DNA from: a virus
Virus record (IMG/VR): IMGVR_UViG_3300030419_004857
Span: 97,266 to 161,265 of that record
Strand: one strand, 5' to 3'
Length of the DNA: 64,000 nt
Each line of letters begins with the position of its first letter. Within the stretch, counting starts at the first letter, position 1. Below, in pieces: positions 34,582 to 42,699 of the stretch. The position numbers and the translations under genes are program-made. The notes beneath the pieces are model-generated. The model saw only the letters and a program-made list of their open reading frames with translations, made no database searches and was not told the DNA's origin.

Positions 34582-36075
34582 CTACTCCGATCCAGTATTC
34601 ATTCCTTGTGGAAAGTTTAGGCTATCGCCGTGATTGACAGTCCAAGCAACTTCATGAGTAACGGATCTGAAAGTTCGAGCAGCACTAGGCTGTCCGTTGC
34701 CAGACTTCTTTACTCCACCAAAACCCAAATGGCTCTCAGCAGCAATGCTGCCACCATTCCAATAACCCAAACCAAAATCACATTGGTTGCGAATTCTTCT
34801 AGCAACCTTGAAATCATTTGTTAGAACCCCCAAAGACAATCCATAATCAGTATCATTATAAATATTAATGGCTTCTGTTACGGTGTCGTAAGGAATGATT
34901 GCAACGTGTGGTCCAAAGACTTCATTCTTTAGGTATGGAGCATCTCTCCACTCTGTCTTATAAACTGTTGGAGTCATAAATAACCCGTTTGGGTCAGATC
35001 TAACCCCAGCCAATAAAACATCAACATTGTTGTCAGTGAAGACCATGCTGTTAAAATGTTCAACTTTATCCAACCCCTGTTTGTTTACAAGGGGTCCGTA
35101 AAAAGTCTCGGGATCAAATGGGTCTCCTGTTTTGAGCATAGCACTTCTTGCTGCAAACTCTTCTGCAAATGGTTTATATAAAGATCTATGAATAATCATT
35201 CTACCGGCAGAAACACATCTCTGTCCTGACAATTTGTAAGCGCTAGCTAGACAAGCAGCCATAGCCATATCAAAATTGGCATCTTCATGCACAATTACAG
35301 CAGACTTACTGCCCATCTCACACGAGCAAGTCTTGTGCCAACTTTCTGCACATACTTTTCGGACGTGCATTCCCACTTCTGCACTACCAGTAAAACACAC
35401 ATGATCTACTGGTTGGTGAATTATCCAGTTGCCAGTTTTTCCATCTCCTTGTAGAAGATTAAAAACACCGGGTGGAAATCCCGCATCGTGATATAGCTGT
35501 GCTGTTATTTGACCAATTAGAGGAACATCCTCACTAGGTTTTAGAATTACAGTATTACCCTCAACAAGAGCAGGACCAGCGCACCAAAAACCGCCAATCG
35601 CAAAAGGAAAATTAAAAGGCGCAATAATTGCAACGACTCCTTTTGGCTTCCTAAGCATGTACGCATCTTTTTCCGGCAATTCTGAAGCAATTGCTTCACC
35701 ATAAGGCATTCTCCCTGTACCAAAAGCATATTGTGCCATATGCAGAGCTTCATTTACCTCTGCAATAGATTCATTTAAAACCTTTCCAGTTTCTACACTG
35801 ATAGCTTTCGCTATATAATCTCTTCTTTCCTCTATAAGATTAGCTAGATTAAGAAAGTATTCCGCTCTTTGAACTCTACTATACTCTCTCCAACCTAAGA
35901 AAGCCTCTTTAGCAAAATGATAAGTGCTTTCTATCTCGGCTAATTGGGCTTTAGGAACATCTCCTATGACTTCTTGGGTGGCTGGATTAATAGTCTTAAA
36001 AGAATCCTTTTCGCTTCCATCACTCCAACATCCGTTAATGTAATGCTTTCCCTTGGTAATAAGATCTGTAGTCAT
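34582..36075 (-). CDS. NAD(P)-dependent aldehyde dehydrogenase (aminoadipate-semialdehyde type likely)
   Basis: 497 residues, full length. APFNFPFAIGG, the cofactor loop VCFTGSAEVG, the catalytic Glu in CEMGSKSAVIV and Cys in KLSGQRCVSAGR, and NEVFGPHVAIIPY are intact. Next to lysine 6-transaminase the natural substrate would be 2-aminoadipate semialdehyde, giving 2-aminoadipate. Succinylglutamate-semialdehyde or another aldehyde cannot be excluded. It is part of a run with the VOC protein 2 bases upstream. Confidence 0.88.
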   Translation of the reverse strand: MTTDLITKGKHYINGCWSDGSEKDSFKTINPATQEVIGDVPKAQLAEIESTYHFAKEAFLGWREYSRVQRAEYFLNLANLIEERRDYIAKAISVETGKVLNESIAEVNEALHMAQYAFGTGRMPYGEAIASELPEKDAYMLRKPKGVVAIIAPFNFPFAIGGFWCAGPALVEGNTVILKPSEDVPLIGQITAQLYHDAGFPPGVFNLLQGDGKTGNWIIHQPVDHVCFTGSAEVGMHVRKVCAESWHKTCSCEMGSKSAVIVHEDANFDMAMAACLASAYKLSGQRCVSAGRMIIHRSLYKPFAEEFAARSAMLKTGDPFDPETFYGPLVNKQGLDKVEHFNSMVFTDNNVDVLLAGVRSDPNGLFMTPTVYKTEWRDAPYLKNEVFGPHVAIIPYDTVTEAINIYNDTDYGLSLGVLTNDFKVARRIRNQCDFGLGYWNGGSIAAESHLGFGGVKKSGNGQPSAARTFRSVTHEVAWTVNHGDSLNFPQGMNTGSE

Positions 36076-36077
36076 TA

Positions 36078-36578
36078 TTATAATCCTTTCGTACTATTCA
36101 TTAAGTCCCGAACTGAATTTTGACAGAACCCTTTAGATCCTCTCTCAATTAGTTCTATAATTATTCCACCCATGTAGTCTAATGGCTTAGTAAAAATTTG
36201 CCTGAGATCATCGTCTGGACAATCAATAATATCATCTGTTAGAAACTCGACTGTTCCTTTACTTCTCCAATCGTTAACTATACTGTCTATGTCTTTAACT
36301 TTATAAGCTATATGATGCACACCTCCAACCCCTCCCCTAGCTTCAACCCAGTCACCAACAATTGATCCGGGGGTTCCATCAGAAATAAAAATTTCTGGAC
36401 CTTCACGAACTAAAACAATTGGAAGAAGAGGAGGAATAAGAGCATAACATTCTGCCTTAGAGCCATCATCAAAATCTATATCAAACTCCGCTCCAACTTC
36501 ATAGTTGAGCATTGATTGAAAAAAATTAACAGCCTTATGTCTGTCTGCAACTCTAAGAGCAATATGATCCAGTTTCAT
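36078..36578 (-). CDS. VOC-family (glyoxalase/dioxygenase fold) protein
   Basis: 166 residues. Starts LDHIALRVADRHKAVNFF and has GVHHIAYKV and GIIIELIERGSKGF, giving His, His and Glu metal ligands (residues about 4, 75 and 128) in two beta-alpha-beta-beta-beta units. The C-terminal half is like hydroxyphenylpyruvate dioxygenase. Its linkage to the lysine cassette suggests it acts on a keto acid or aldehyde, but this is inferred. Confidence 0.78.
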   Translation of the reverse strand: MKLDHIALRVADRHKAVNFFQSMLNYEVGAEFDIDFDDGSKAECYALIPPLLPIVLVREGPEIFISDGTPGSIVGDWVEARGGVGGVHHIAYKVKDIDSIVNDWRSKGTVEFLTDDIIDCPDDDLRQIFTKPLDYMGGIIIELIERGSKGFCQNSVRDLMNSTKGL

Positions 36579-36979
36579 AGCGGGTTTCCGTACCTATCCT
36601 TTCCCTCAAGATTGTCTATTTCTTCCCACACTTCTTCCCATCCGGTTTCGTCATCCCCTCTAACCCTAGCCGCTTTATCGTCTATATATATAGCACCGGC
36701 TGGCTTGCCCATCCAAGCATAGGTATATTTAACACCATGCTTCTCAAGCCAGTCGGTCCACTCTCTGTAACCCCTTTCGTACTGACGATGGATATTGCCA
36801 TTCTCTCTATCGCCGTAACGGGCTGTATATAGAACAACCTCAAAACCCATGTCGTATAGTTTATTAACTTGTTCTATACCATGAGGTAGAGGATCAGCCT
36901 TAGCGTATTCACCGCCATGCTTTTTTCCTGCTATCACTCCGTCACAATCTACGATTAATCTTTTCGCTGAATCTGGCAT
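36575..36979 (-). CDS. HAD-superfamily phosphatase-like protein
   Basis: 134 residues. LIVDCDGVIAG at residues 8-18 has the Asp-x-Asp nucleophile pair; VVLYTARYGDREN is motif II and GAIYIDDKA motif IV. The size and pattern match small phosphatases often annotated as capsule-biosynthesis phosphatases. It overlaps the VOC gene by 4 bases. Confidence 0.8.
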   Translation of the reverse strand: MPDSAKRLIVDCDGVIAGKKHGGEYAKADPLPHGIEQVNKLYDMGFEVVLYTARYGDRENGNIHRQYERGYREWTDWLEKHGVKYTYAWMGKPAGAIYIDDKAARVRGDDETGWEEVWEEIDNLEGKDRYGNPL

Positions 36980-37049
36980 TGTTTTCTCCTATGGTGAGAT
37001 TTCCACATAAGATAGTAACTAAACCATTCAAAAAAAACAAATCAAATAG

Positions 37050-37123
37050 TACCCTCGGCAGGACTCGAACCTGCAACCTACGGTTTAGAAGACCGTTGCT
37101 CTGTCCTGTTGAGCTACGAAGGC
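37050..37123 (-). tRNA. tRNA-Arg (anticodon UCU)
   Basis: 74 nt. Acceptor GCCTTCG/CGAGGGT (with wobble pairs), D-arm GCTC, anticodon arm ACGGT-CTTCTAA-ACCGT with TCT, T-arm GCAGG-TTCGAGT-CCTGC, discriminator A; CCA is not encoded. It reads AGA (and AGG), common in this AT-rich DNA. Confidence 0.95.
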
Positions 37124-37389
37124 CCGTCGAAGCCTCCGTTTTCCTTATATTCATCTATAATTGTGTCAGTAGATACCATAGTGTCATTGACCGTATCTAA
37201 AATAAAAGGTTCTCGATTAGAGGGAAAGCCTCGTTCGTTAACTATAAACGCCTCTCCTAAAGTAACATTTCTACCTGTCTCGTGATAAGTTTTTGTAGCT
37301 TTATATACCGCCAGAAGACAGGCTTTGTTTGGGTCGTTGGCTTGAACTACTTCTTGTAAAGTTCCGGTCTCTACATAGTATTTTGGCAT
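37114..37389 (-). CDS. Hypothetical protein, PKYYV-type
   Basis: 91 residues. The N-terminus PKYYVETGTLQEVVQAND followed by KACLLAVYKAT resembles small proteins I recall from planctomycete genomes, where they are of unknown function. The C-terminus reads 10 bases into the tRNA-Arg gene. It follows glmS with a one-base stop/start overlap. Confidence 0.65.
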   Translation of the reverse strand: MPKYYVETGTLQEVVQANDPNKACLLAVYKATKTYHETGRNVTLGEAFIVNERGFPSNREPFILDTVNDTMVSTDTIIDEYKENGGFDGPS

Positions 37390-39185
37390 TAGACAGTTAC
37401 ACTCTTTGCTAGGTTACGAGGACGGTCAGGATTAAGCCCTTTTTCAACAGCCACATAATACGCAAGTAGCTGTAGTACAACATTTGCTGAAAGCGGTTCC
37501 ATCGCAGGATTATGCAGAGCATATGTTTGAAAAGTCCAGTCTGCAACTTCTTTAACTCTATCATAATTAACAGGGCTGGTAATAGCAAACACTTTTCCGT
37601 TTCTAGATTTAACTTCTCTCATATTAGAAATAATTGCATCCATGCCAAAAGAGCCAGTAACAGTAAATATACTTGGAGTCTCTTCGTCAACTAAAGCGAT
37701 GGGTCCATGTTTCATTTCTGCCGCTGGCATACCCTCCGCATGGATATAGCTAACCTCCTTCAACTTAAGCGCACCCTCTAAAGCTATTGGATAGTCCCAA
37801 TGTCTGCCCAAAAATAGAGCATTATCATATTGAGATACAATCTTTGCAATAGTTGATATGTCTTGTTCACGGTCAAGCACATGTTTAATTCCATTGGCTA
37901 AGGCGTATTGGTAGTCTAATACTTTAAGCTCGTTTTCTTCAGATTCAGATGACCAGTGCCAAGCAAGTTCCCATAATGCATAACAAGTTAGAGTAAAGGT
38001 TTTAGTGGCCGCAACTCCTCGTTCAATGTTTGCACCAATATCAATCGTATTGAAGAAAGAATTGCCAAGATGGGAGAAGGGTTGATTTGTAACTATAAAT
38101 ATACTGTCCGATCTCTCATTATGAGATGCACGAATAATATCTTTAGTTTCTCCACTTTGACTTATGTAGATTCTAGTTTCTTTAGGATCTTTAAGCGTTG
38201 CGTTAATAGCCTCGCTTCCGTAAGTTACCTTAGTGGGGATCTTTGCGAGTTCCTCAAACCAAACCTTTGCCCACATAGCTGCATAATAGCTACTACCACA
38301 ACCAATTAGATGTAGCCTCTTTGGACGAAACGGAGGATGGTACATAGGGTAATTGCCCATGTCCTCCATGAGAGAATATTGTTCTTTAATTTCCTTAAGC
38401 ATATAATGCTCTTCGGACATTTTAGCGTCTTCAGACTCTTCTGGAATTACAACTACTCGGTTTGGAGGGCTATTATAATTTCTTACAGAAGATATAATTC
38501 CAGAGGAAGACACACATGCTGTTGAGTTGGTTAATACTTCAGCCTCCTTTGCCATTCCAGATATTGCATAAGAATCACTACTGATATATCCATTGTTAGT
38601 GACAAGCAATGATTTATCACCTTTGCTTGCACAAAAAATGTGATCCGGTAGCTTTGAGAACGACACTAAGAAGGCATTGTCGCCTTCAAGATTTTGAATT
38701 ACTGAGTTGACTATCATTAGATAGTCTTCTGTAGAGATGGTAGGTTTTTTACGCAGAGGCTTAGTAAAACGATCCTCACTTTCAGCGACCATCCAATGCT
38801 GCGTTGTTCGCACCTTTAATTGCTGAACAATATATTTTGTATCCAACATATCTGCTGGAGAATTATCTACAGTTCCATTATGAACTACAAATATAGTCTC
38901 TTGATTATCATGTTGCGGATGAGCATTTCCTTTAGTGACCTCTCCGTGGGTTGCCCATCTGGTATGACCTATTGCGGAATTATAATTATAATCCTTAAGT
39001 GTGTCTGCGTAAGCATCAAGCCTAGTGTTTTGAGATATAATTCCAACATCTCTACAGAGAAGTTTGGAACCCTCTTTAAACGCGCAAAAGCCGTAGCTGT
39101 CATAGCCACGGTATTCCATTCGTTTCATTCCTGTTATAACCGATTCAACAGGATTGTCTCCTACGCACCCGATCACACCGCACAT
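37389..39185 (-). CDS. glmS: Glutamine--fructose-6-phosphate aminotransferase (GlmS)
   Basis: 598 residues, full length. Cys2 in MCGVIGCVG is the N-terminal nucleophile of the glutaminase domain; YRGYDSYGFC and GHTRWATHG line its pocket. The C-terminal sugar-isomerase domains have CGSSYYAAMWAK, SQSGETKD and the terminal ARNLAKSVTV. It makes glucosamine-6-phosphate, the entry to amino-sugar synthesis. The GNA1-like acetyltransferase at 9.1 kb could use this product. Confidence 0.95.
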   Translation of the reverse strand: MCGVIGCVGDNPVESVITGMKRMEYRGYDSYGFCAFKEGSKLLCRDVGIISQNTRLDAYADTLKDYNYNSAIGHTRWATHGEVTKGNAHPQHDNQETIFVVHNGTVDNSPADMLDTKYIVQQLKVRTTQHWMVAESEDRFTKPLRKKPTISTEDYLMIVNSVIQNLEGDNAFLVSFSKLPDHIFCASKGDKSLLVTNNGYISSDSYAISGMAKEAEVLTNSTACVSSSGIISSVRNYNSPPNRVVVIPEESEDAKMSEEHYMLKEIKEQYSLMEDMGNYPMYHPPFRPKRLHLIGCGSSYYAAMWAKVWFEELAKIPTKVTYGSEAINATLKDPKETRIYISQSGETKDIIRASHNERSDSIFIVTNQPFSHLGNSFFNTIDIGANIERGVAATKTFTLTCYALWELAWHWSSESEENELKVLDYQYALANGIKHVLDREQDISTIAKIVSQYDNALFLGRHWDYPIALEGALKLKEVSYIHAEGMPAAEMKHGPIALVDEETPSIFTVTGSFGMDAIISNMREVKSRNGKVFAITSPVNYDRVKEVADWTFQTYALHNPAMEPLSANVVLQLLAYYVAVEKGLNPDRPRNLAKSVTV

Positions 39186-39595
39186 ACCACATCTCCATTT
39201 TTATCCGACCACCAAATATCATCTACTCCGATGGCAGACAATACTGTTTGACAATCACCACACGGCTTGGAATTTCTCAGAATACATCCTCTTGACACTC
39301 TTAAAGATACTAAACTAAATGAACTATCTATTTGAGTCTTTCCCCATGCTTTTTGTACTGCATTGATCTCTGCGTGAATATACGGATACTTGATGCGGTG
39401 ATGGGTTTTAAATCTTTTAGCAAAGTACAAAGCCTTAGCGCAAGGTTTATCTTCACAATTCTGACCGATAGATATCAGCCTGTTCTTTTTCCACAAGAAG
39501 GAAAAATGAAAAGCCTTACATTTTTTAGCACTATATCGTTCGGGAAAAAGTTGACAGGCTATCTGAACAGACTTATCAATGTTCTTCTGATTCAT
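39173..39595 (-). CDS. Cytidine/deoxycytidylate deaminase-fold protein (second deaminase)
   Basis: 140 residues. IHAEINAVQ and CGDCQTVLSAIG give the zinc ligands (His, Cys, Cys) and the catalytic Glu. A third Cys pair (SRGCILRNSKPCGDC) adds cysteines near the site. It differs strongly from the dCMP deaminase at 7.3 kb, so it may act on another base or on nucleic acid. The start overlaps the HNH gene by 20 bases, and its 3' end overlaps the glmS start by 13. Confidence 0.78.
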   Translation of the reverse strand: MNQKNIDKSVQIACQLFPERYSAKKCKAFHFSFLWKKNRLISIGQNCEDKPCAKALYFAKRFKTHHRIKYPYIHAEINAVQKAWGKTQIDSSFSLVSLRVSRGCILRNSKPCGDCQTVLSAIGVDDIWWSDKNGDVVCAV

Positions 39596-39944
39596 TATAA
39601 TGAAGCTCTCTATGACAATTAGCGCAAAGAAGCATACACTTTTCGGCTTCTTTTACAAGTGTTTCAAATTTACACCTCATCTTACTTCCAGACAGTCTGA
39701 ATTCTTTTTCCTCTGGATTTATGTGATGAAAGTCTAAAGCGGCTGGGCATCTGTCATATCCACACAACTTACACTTACCGCCAAGATGTTCAACTAGCCT
39801 TTTTTTTCGAATCCGACCTAAAGTAACACCGAATATCCGATGGCATTCTTTACACCATACCGTGAGTCCGTCTGATTGGCTTCTGTTTTTAGAAAACTTA
39901 GCAGTCGTTTTTTCTTCACCACACTTACTACACTTCTTTATCAT
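39576..39944 (-). CDS. HNH endonuclease
   Basis: 122 residues. A CxxC...CxxC zinc finger (CSKCGEEK, CKECHR) is followed by CKLCG, the HNH core LDFHHINPEEK, and CANCHRELH. The type is a homing-like or phage HNH enzyme, compact and free-standing. It sits within a run of small genes rather than in an intron, so it may be an intronless homing endonuclease. Confidence 0.85.
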   Translation of the reverse strand: MIKKCSKCGEEKTTAKFSKNRSQSDGLTVWCKECHRIFGVTLGRIRKKRLVEHLGGKCKLCGYDRCPAALDFHHINPEEKEFRLSGSKMRCKFETLVKEAEKCMLLCANCHRELHYNESEEH

Positions 39945-40113
39945 TCTTAGGGTTCCTAATGGGAGTTATTCTTTCTCTAGCGTCCCATTGAATTCTCTCA
40001 ACTTCTTTTTTTAGTTTTCTCTCTTCTCTTAAACTCTTGCGCCTATCTAGAACCTTTTTCTTCGCTAATCGTTCGCGCTGTTTTTTCTTCTTTTGCTTTC
40101 TTTTCAATGTCAT
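39928..40113 (-). CDS. Lys/Arg/Glu-rich small protein
   Basis: 61 residues, about half Lys, Arg or Glu, predicted to be one long charged helix. Overlaps both neighbours by 4-17 bases. Possibly nucleic-acid binding. A shorter protein of similar composition is at 7752-7859. Confidence 0.6.
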   Translation of the reverse strand: MTLKRKQKKKKQRERLAKKKVLDRRKSLREERKLKKEVERIQWDARERITPIRNPKNDKEV

Positions 40114-40595
40114 CCCTGTCCTCCCAAATCTAGCTCAAACGGATTATCTGGATCATTATGTGTTTTTAAATCTTCATCTTTATGGTTGTAGTCTTTGGAA
40201 TGAATAACTAAGTCACTACTACTTTGAACCTTTGCTCCTCCAAGATTCCATTTTAAACCAACACCATACTTTTCACAAAACTTAACCTCTGGAACATTAT
40301 TAGAAATCCTATCTCCACCGTTTCCAAAATAGCATGGTCGTAATCGGTCTAATGCATCACACACAGTCCCATCAGAGTCGTCAACCGAAACAACATGATG
40401 AACATCGGCAAATGCCTCTAGGATAGCTTTACGCTCTTCAAAAGTCATAAAGGCGTACCCCTTCTTACGAACCAACCATTCGTCACTGTTTAAAATAACA
40501 ATAACGCTACCATATTTAGCAGCATCTTTAATCATATTTAAGTGGCCGACATGAACGGGGTCAAAGCCTCCACTAATAGCTATAGTTTTATTCAT
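40110..40595 (-). CDS. Cytidylyltransferase-family nucleotidyltransferase (RfaE/HldE-C-like)
   Basis: 161 residues. GGFDPVHVGHLNMI carries the HxGH nucleotide-binding motif; FMTFEERKAILEAF and the later YFGNGGDR fit the ADP-heptose/glycerol-phosphate nucleotidyltransferase fold. The activated sugar or polyol is not known. It probably supports glycan assembly. It overlaps the basic protein by 4 bases. Confidence 0.8.
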   Translation of the reverse strand: MNKTIAISGGFDPVHVGHLNMIKDAAKYGSVIVILNSDEWLVRKKGYAFMTFEERKAILEAFADVHHVVSVDDSDGTVCDALDRLRPCYFGNGGDRISNNVPEVKFCEKYGVGLKWNLGGAKVQSSSDLVIHSKDYNHKDEDLKTHNDPDNPFELDLGGQG

Positions 40596-40610
40596 TTACA
40601 CCACCTAATT

Positions 40611-40871
40611 TTAAAAGTCAAAGAAGGCAATGCATTGCTCACCTTCTTCTGTAAACCTCATGCTTGCAGCCTTATTCATAAACTTTAGTAGCTCATCAGG
40701 CTCCAAACCAAAGATGATCCCTTCGTCTTCGGTATATCTTTTTTCAAAACTTGTAACTTGGATAGGACCAGTTTTGCTGTGGGATGCACTTGCCAACCAG
40801 ACGACATTAGACGCATCCATATCCATCTGAAAGAAAACTGTTACATCATTTTTGAATTTAATCTCGGGCAT
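40611..40871 (-). CDS. Hypothetical protein
   Basis: 86 residues starting at ATG 40871 (PEIKFKNDVTVFFQMDMDAS). A frame reading further upstream runs into the tmRNA and is rejected. Beta-rich, acidic C-terminus (EEGEQCIAFFDF). It follows the tmRNA by 17 bases. No family recognised. Confidence 0.65.
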   Translation of the reverse strand: MPEIKFKNDVTVFFQMDMDASNVVWLASASHSKTGPIQVTSFEKRYTEDEGIIFGLEPDELLKFMNKAASMRFTEEGEQCIAFFDF

Positions 40872-40888
40872 TTTTAATTCCTTTAAAG

Positions 40889-41228
40889 TGGAGGCGGCGG
40901 GAATCGAACCCGCGTCCTGTATAGTTTCCACAACAGCTTCTACATGGTTAGTTTATTGTATTCGCACAACAAACAAGGCTAGCCTGATAAGTTCGGTTGG
41001 TATGCTCAGACGGCCCATATCCAACCTAGAGTGTATTATTAAGGAAACACACTAAAACCTTTTTTGGTCTGATTGGTTAATAAGGCTCAGACCGACCCCA
41101 AGCTACACTAGGCAGCTAACGCATACTGCTTTTCGGCAGTTACTTTTTGGTCAGCTTTTATAGTGGCCAACTGACCAACCACTCCATGCAACTATTACTT
41201 CTGCTACCAGTCGAAACCAATCGCCCCC
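40889..41228 (-). ncRNA. ssrA: Transfer-messenger RNA (tmRNA)
   Basis: 340 nt. The 5' end GGGGGCGATTGGTTTCGAC pairs through 7 bases with the 3' end CGCCTCC, and the T-arm GGTTCGATTCCC-type and discriminator A form the tRNA-like part (CCA not encoded). The tag frame at 41108-41155 reads ADQKVTAEKQYALAA then TAG, ending in the YALAA degron of bacterial tmRNA. The intervening sequence has several hairpins fitting pseudoknots. It rescues stalled ribosomes and tags proteins for proteolysis. Phage-encoded tmRNA is known but uncommon. Confidence 0.95.
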
Positions 41229-41234
41229 CTTGTA

Positions 41235-42257
41235 TTAAATACTTGTAATAAACGGCGGGAGTCCCGCCCCTAGAGCTAATGCTACATCTATCTCTGCGGC
41301 ACTATCAACTATATCTTCATTAAGAAGTCTATCGGCTTCTTCAAGCATAGGTGACATTAACCTATCTTTAATTACACTAGACGATTCCCTAACCTTTCCC
41401 GGCACAGAAAATCTACCAGCCCTTTTACCTGATATAACATCGTAGCTATAAAATCCTCTATGTGACTTTCTTCCGAAGTCTTTATTTTTGTATAGTTGAT
41501 GGCATACGCTATTATCAGAAACGGTTATGTGGTCATATGCTTTTGCTATACTTTGAGATCCGTGGTAGATAACATCAAGACCAACGAGATCACATAGTTC
41601 TGCTGGACCCATAGGCCAACCGTGATTTTTCATAACCGTATCTATATGAGAATAGTCATGACCTTCTGAGACCATCTTATCAAACTCAATAAGATAAGGC
41701 ATTAACATTCTATTGACTACAAAACCGCTACAGTCATTGCAAATCAGTGGCACTTTTCCTATAGCTAAAGATGTCTTACATAGAATAGCTACGGTTTCTT
41801 CTGAGGTAGATGAACCTGAAACTACTTCGACGAGAGGCATTTTAGATACAGGATTAAAGAAGTGCATTCCTCCAAAATTGCTTCTGGATGATATGTCTTC
41901 TACTTTAAATGTTGAAGTGTTTGTAGCAACAAACTGATCCACACACTTGGAAACAACTTCTCTCTTTAATGAAAGAACCTCTGGAACTGCCTCTATAACA
42001 AGATCGGAAGATTCAATTGCCTCTGATAGATCAGTTGTGGTTCTGATTAATGGAATATCTTCGGCTAACTTAAATTGACCTACATCTATATCATATAGGT
42101 TGACATTAATAGACGCCTTCTCAGCCAAAACAGAAGCAATACCCATACCCATAGCACCTGCTCCAAGAACAGCAACGGTTTTTGGGATATCGGCGTTGGC
42201 AGAAATTTTTTCTGCTTTGGATATGAGACCTGAATAAAATTTACTATTATCTGACAT
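41235..42257 (-). CDS. 3-hydroxyacyl-CoA dehydrogenase, equal to the C-terminal half of FadB/FadJ
   Basis: 340 residues. NAD-binding motif VAVLGAGAMGMGIA near residue 29, catalytic His in GMHFFNPVSKMPLVEVV with its Glu, and VNRML. The second domain ends in DVALALGAGLPPF, the FadB/FadJ-type end (ALGLGFPPF). It oxidises 3-hydroxyacyl-CoA to 3-ketoacyl-CoA with NAD. The enoyl-CoA hydratase half of FadJ is encoded separately at 50.0-51.0 kb. The tmRNA follows by 6 bases. Confidence 0.9.
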   Translation of the reverse strand: MSDNSKFYSGLISKAEKISANADIPKTVAVLGAGAMGMGIASVLAEKASINVNLYDIDVGQFKLAEDIPLIRTTTDLSEAIESSDLVIEAVPEVLSLKREVVSKCVDQFVATNTSTFKVEDISSRSNFGGMHFFNPVSKMPLVEVVSGSSTSEETVAILCKTSLAIGKVPLICNDCSGFVVNRMLMPYLIEFDKMVSEGHDYSHIDTVMKNHGWPMGPAELCDLVGLDVIYHGSQSIAKAYDHITVSDNSVCHQLYKNKDFGRKSHRGFYSYDVISGKRAGRFSVPGKVRESSSVIKDRLMSPMLEEADRLLNEDIVDSAAEIDVALALGAGLPPFITSI

Positions 42258-42411
42258 TTTTAACCTTGTGTGGAGTATCTTTCCAGAGTAAATAATTTAC
42301 CACTCCCCAGATCGCAAAGTAGTTGGCTTGATCTACATCTCTAAGAGCAAACGATATCATCGCCATACTCCAGCATAAAATATACGCAACATGTAAACAC
42401 GTCTTTAACAT
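42247..42411 (-). CDS. Small membrane protein
   Basis: 54 residues from ATG 42411 to the TAA at 42247, overlapping the dehydrogenase start by 11 bases. Starts LKTCLHVAYILCWSMAMISF, a single membrane helix, and continues NYFAIWGVVNYLLW, possibly a second. Lies between the tRNA-Ile and the dehydrogenase. Confidence 0.5.
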   Translation of the reverse strand: MLKTCLHVAYILCWSMAMISFALRDVDQANYFAIWGVVNYLLWKDTPHKVKNVR

Positions 42412-42418
42412 TATTAAG

Positions 42419-42490
42419 TACCCCCGGTGAGAGTCGAACTCACGTTACCGCTTTATAAGAACGGCGTTCTAACCGTTGAACTACGGGGGC
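42419..42490 (-). tRNA. tRNA-Ile (anticodon UAU)
   Basis: 72 nt. Acceptor GCCCCCG/CGGGGGT, D-arm GTTC, anticodon loop CTTATAA with TAT, T-arm GTGAG-TTCGACT-CTCAC, discriminator A; CCA not encoded. It reads AUA, a codon rare in GC-rich hosts. Anticodon TAT rather than CAT means no tRNA-Ile lysidine synthetase is needed. Confidence 0.93.
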
Positions 42491-42495
42491 AAGCC

Positions 42496-42699
42496 TTATG
42501 CCTTATCCCTATCTATACGGTTCAATATTTCCCGTAGTTCGTCGGTAGTCATTATTACGCTCTGCTTGCTCAATATTTTGGTATCATCAAACCATGTCTG
42601 AATAAAAGACACTTCTTTATTACCCTCGGAAGTAAAGGCTTTGGTTTCCCAATGAAAGCTACCCATGCCTTCGTCACATTTATATATTAACCGTCCCAT
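42496..42699 (-). CDS. Small hypothetical protein, paralogue of 45026-45262
   Basis: 67 residues from ATG 42699 (upstream extensions lie within the aldolase gene). The C-terminal TKILSKQSVIMTTDELREIL resembles TVTQSIFDG...SSITLSTEEYNKII in the protein at 45.1 kb. Likely a small beta/alpha protein. Unknown role. Confidence 0.6.
   Translation of the reverse strand: MGRLIYKCDEGMGSFHWETKAFTSEGNKEVSFIQTWFDDTKILSKQSVIMTTDELREILNRIDRDKA

Noticed and set aside
36942-37154. Possible 70-residue minus-strand gene covering the tRNA-Arg
   Set aside because: It reads through the tRNA (typical STGLRSSTGQSNGLLNRRLQ translation of a tRNA) and has no homology or ribosome-binding site.
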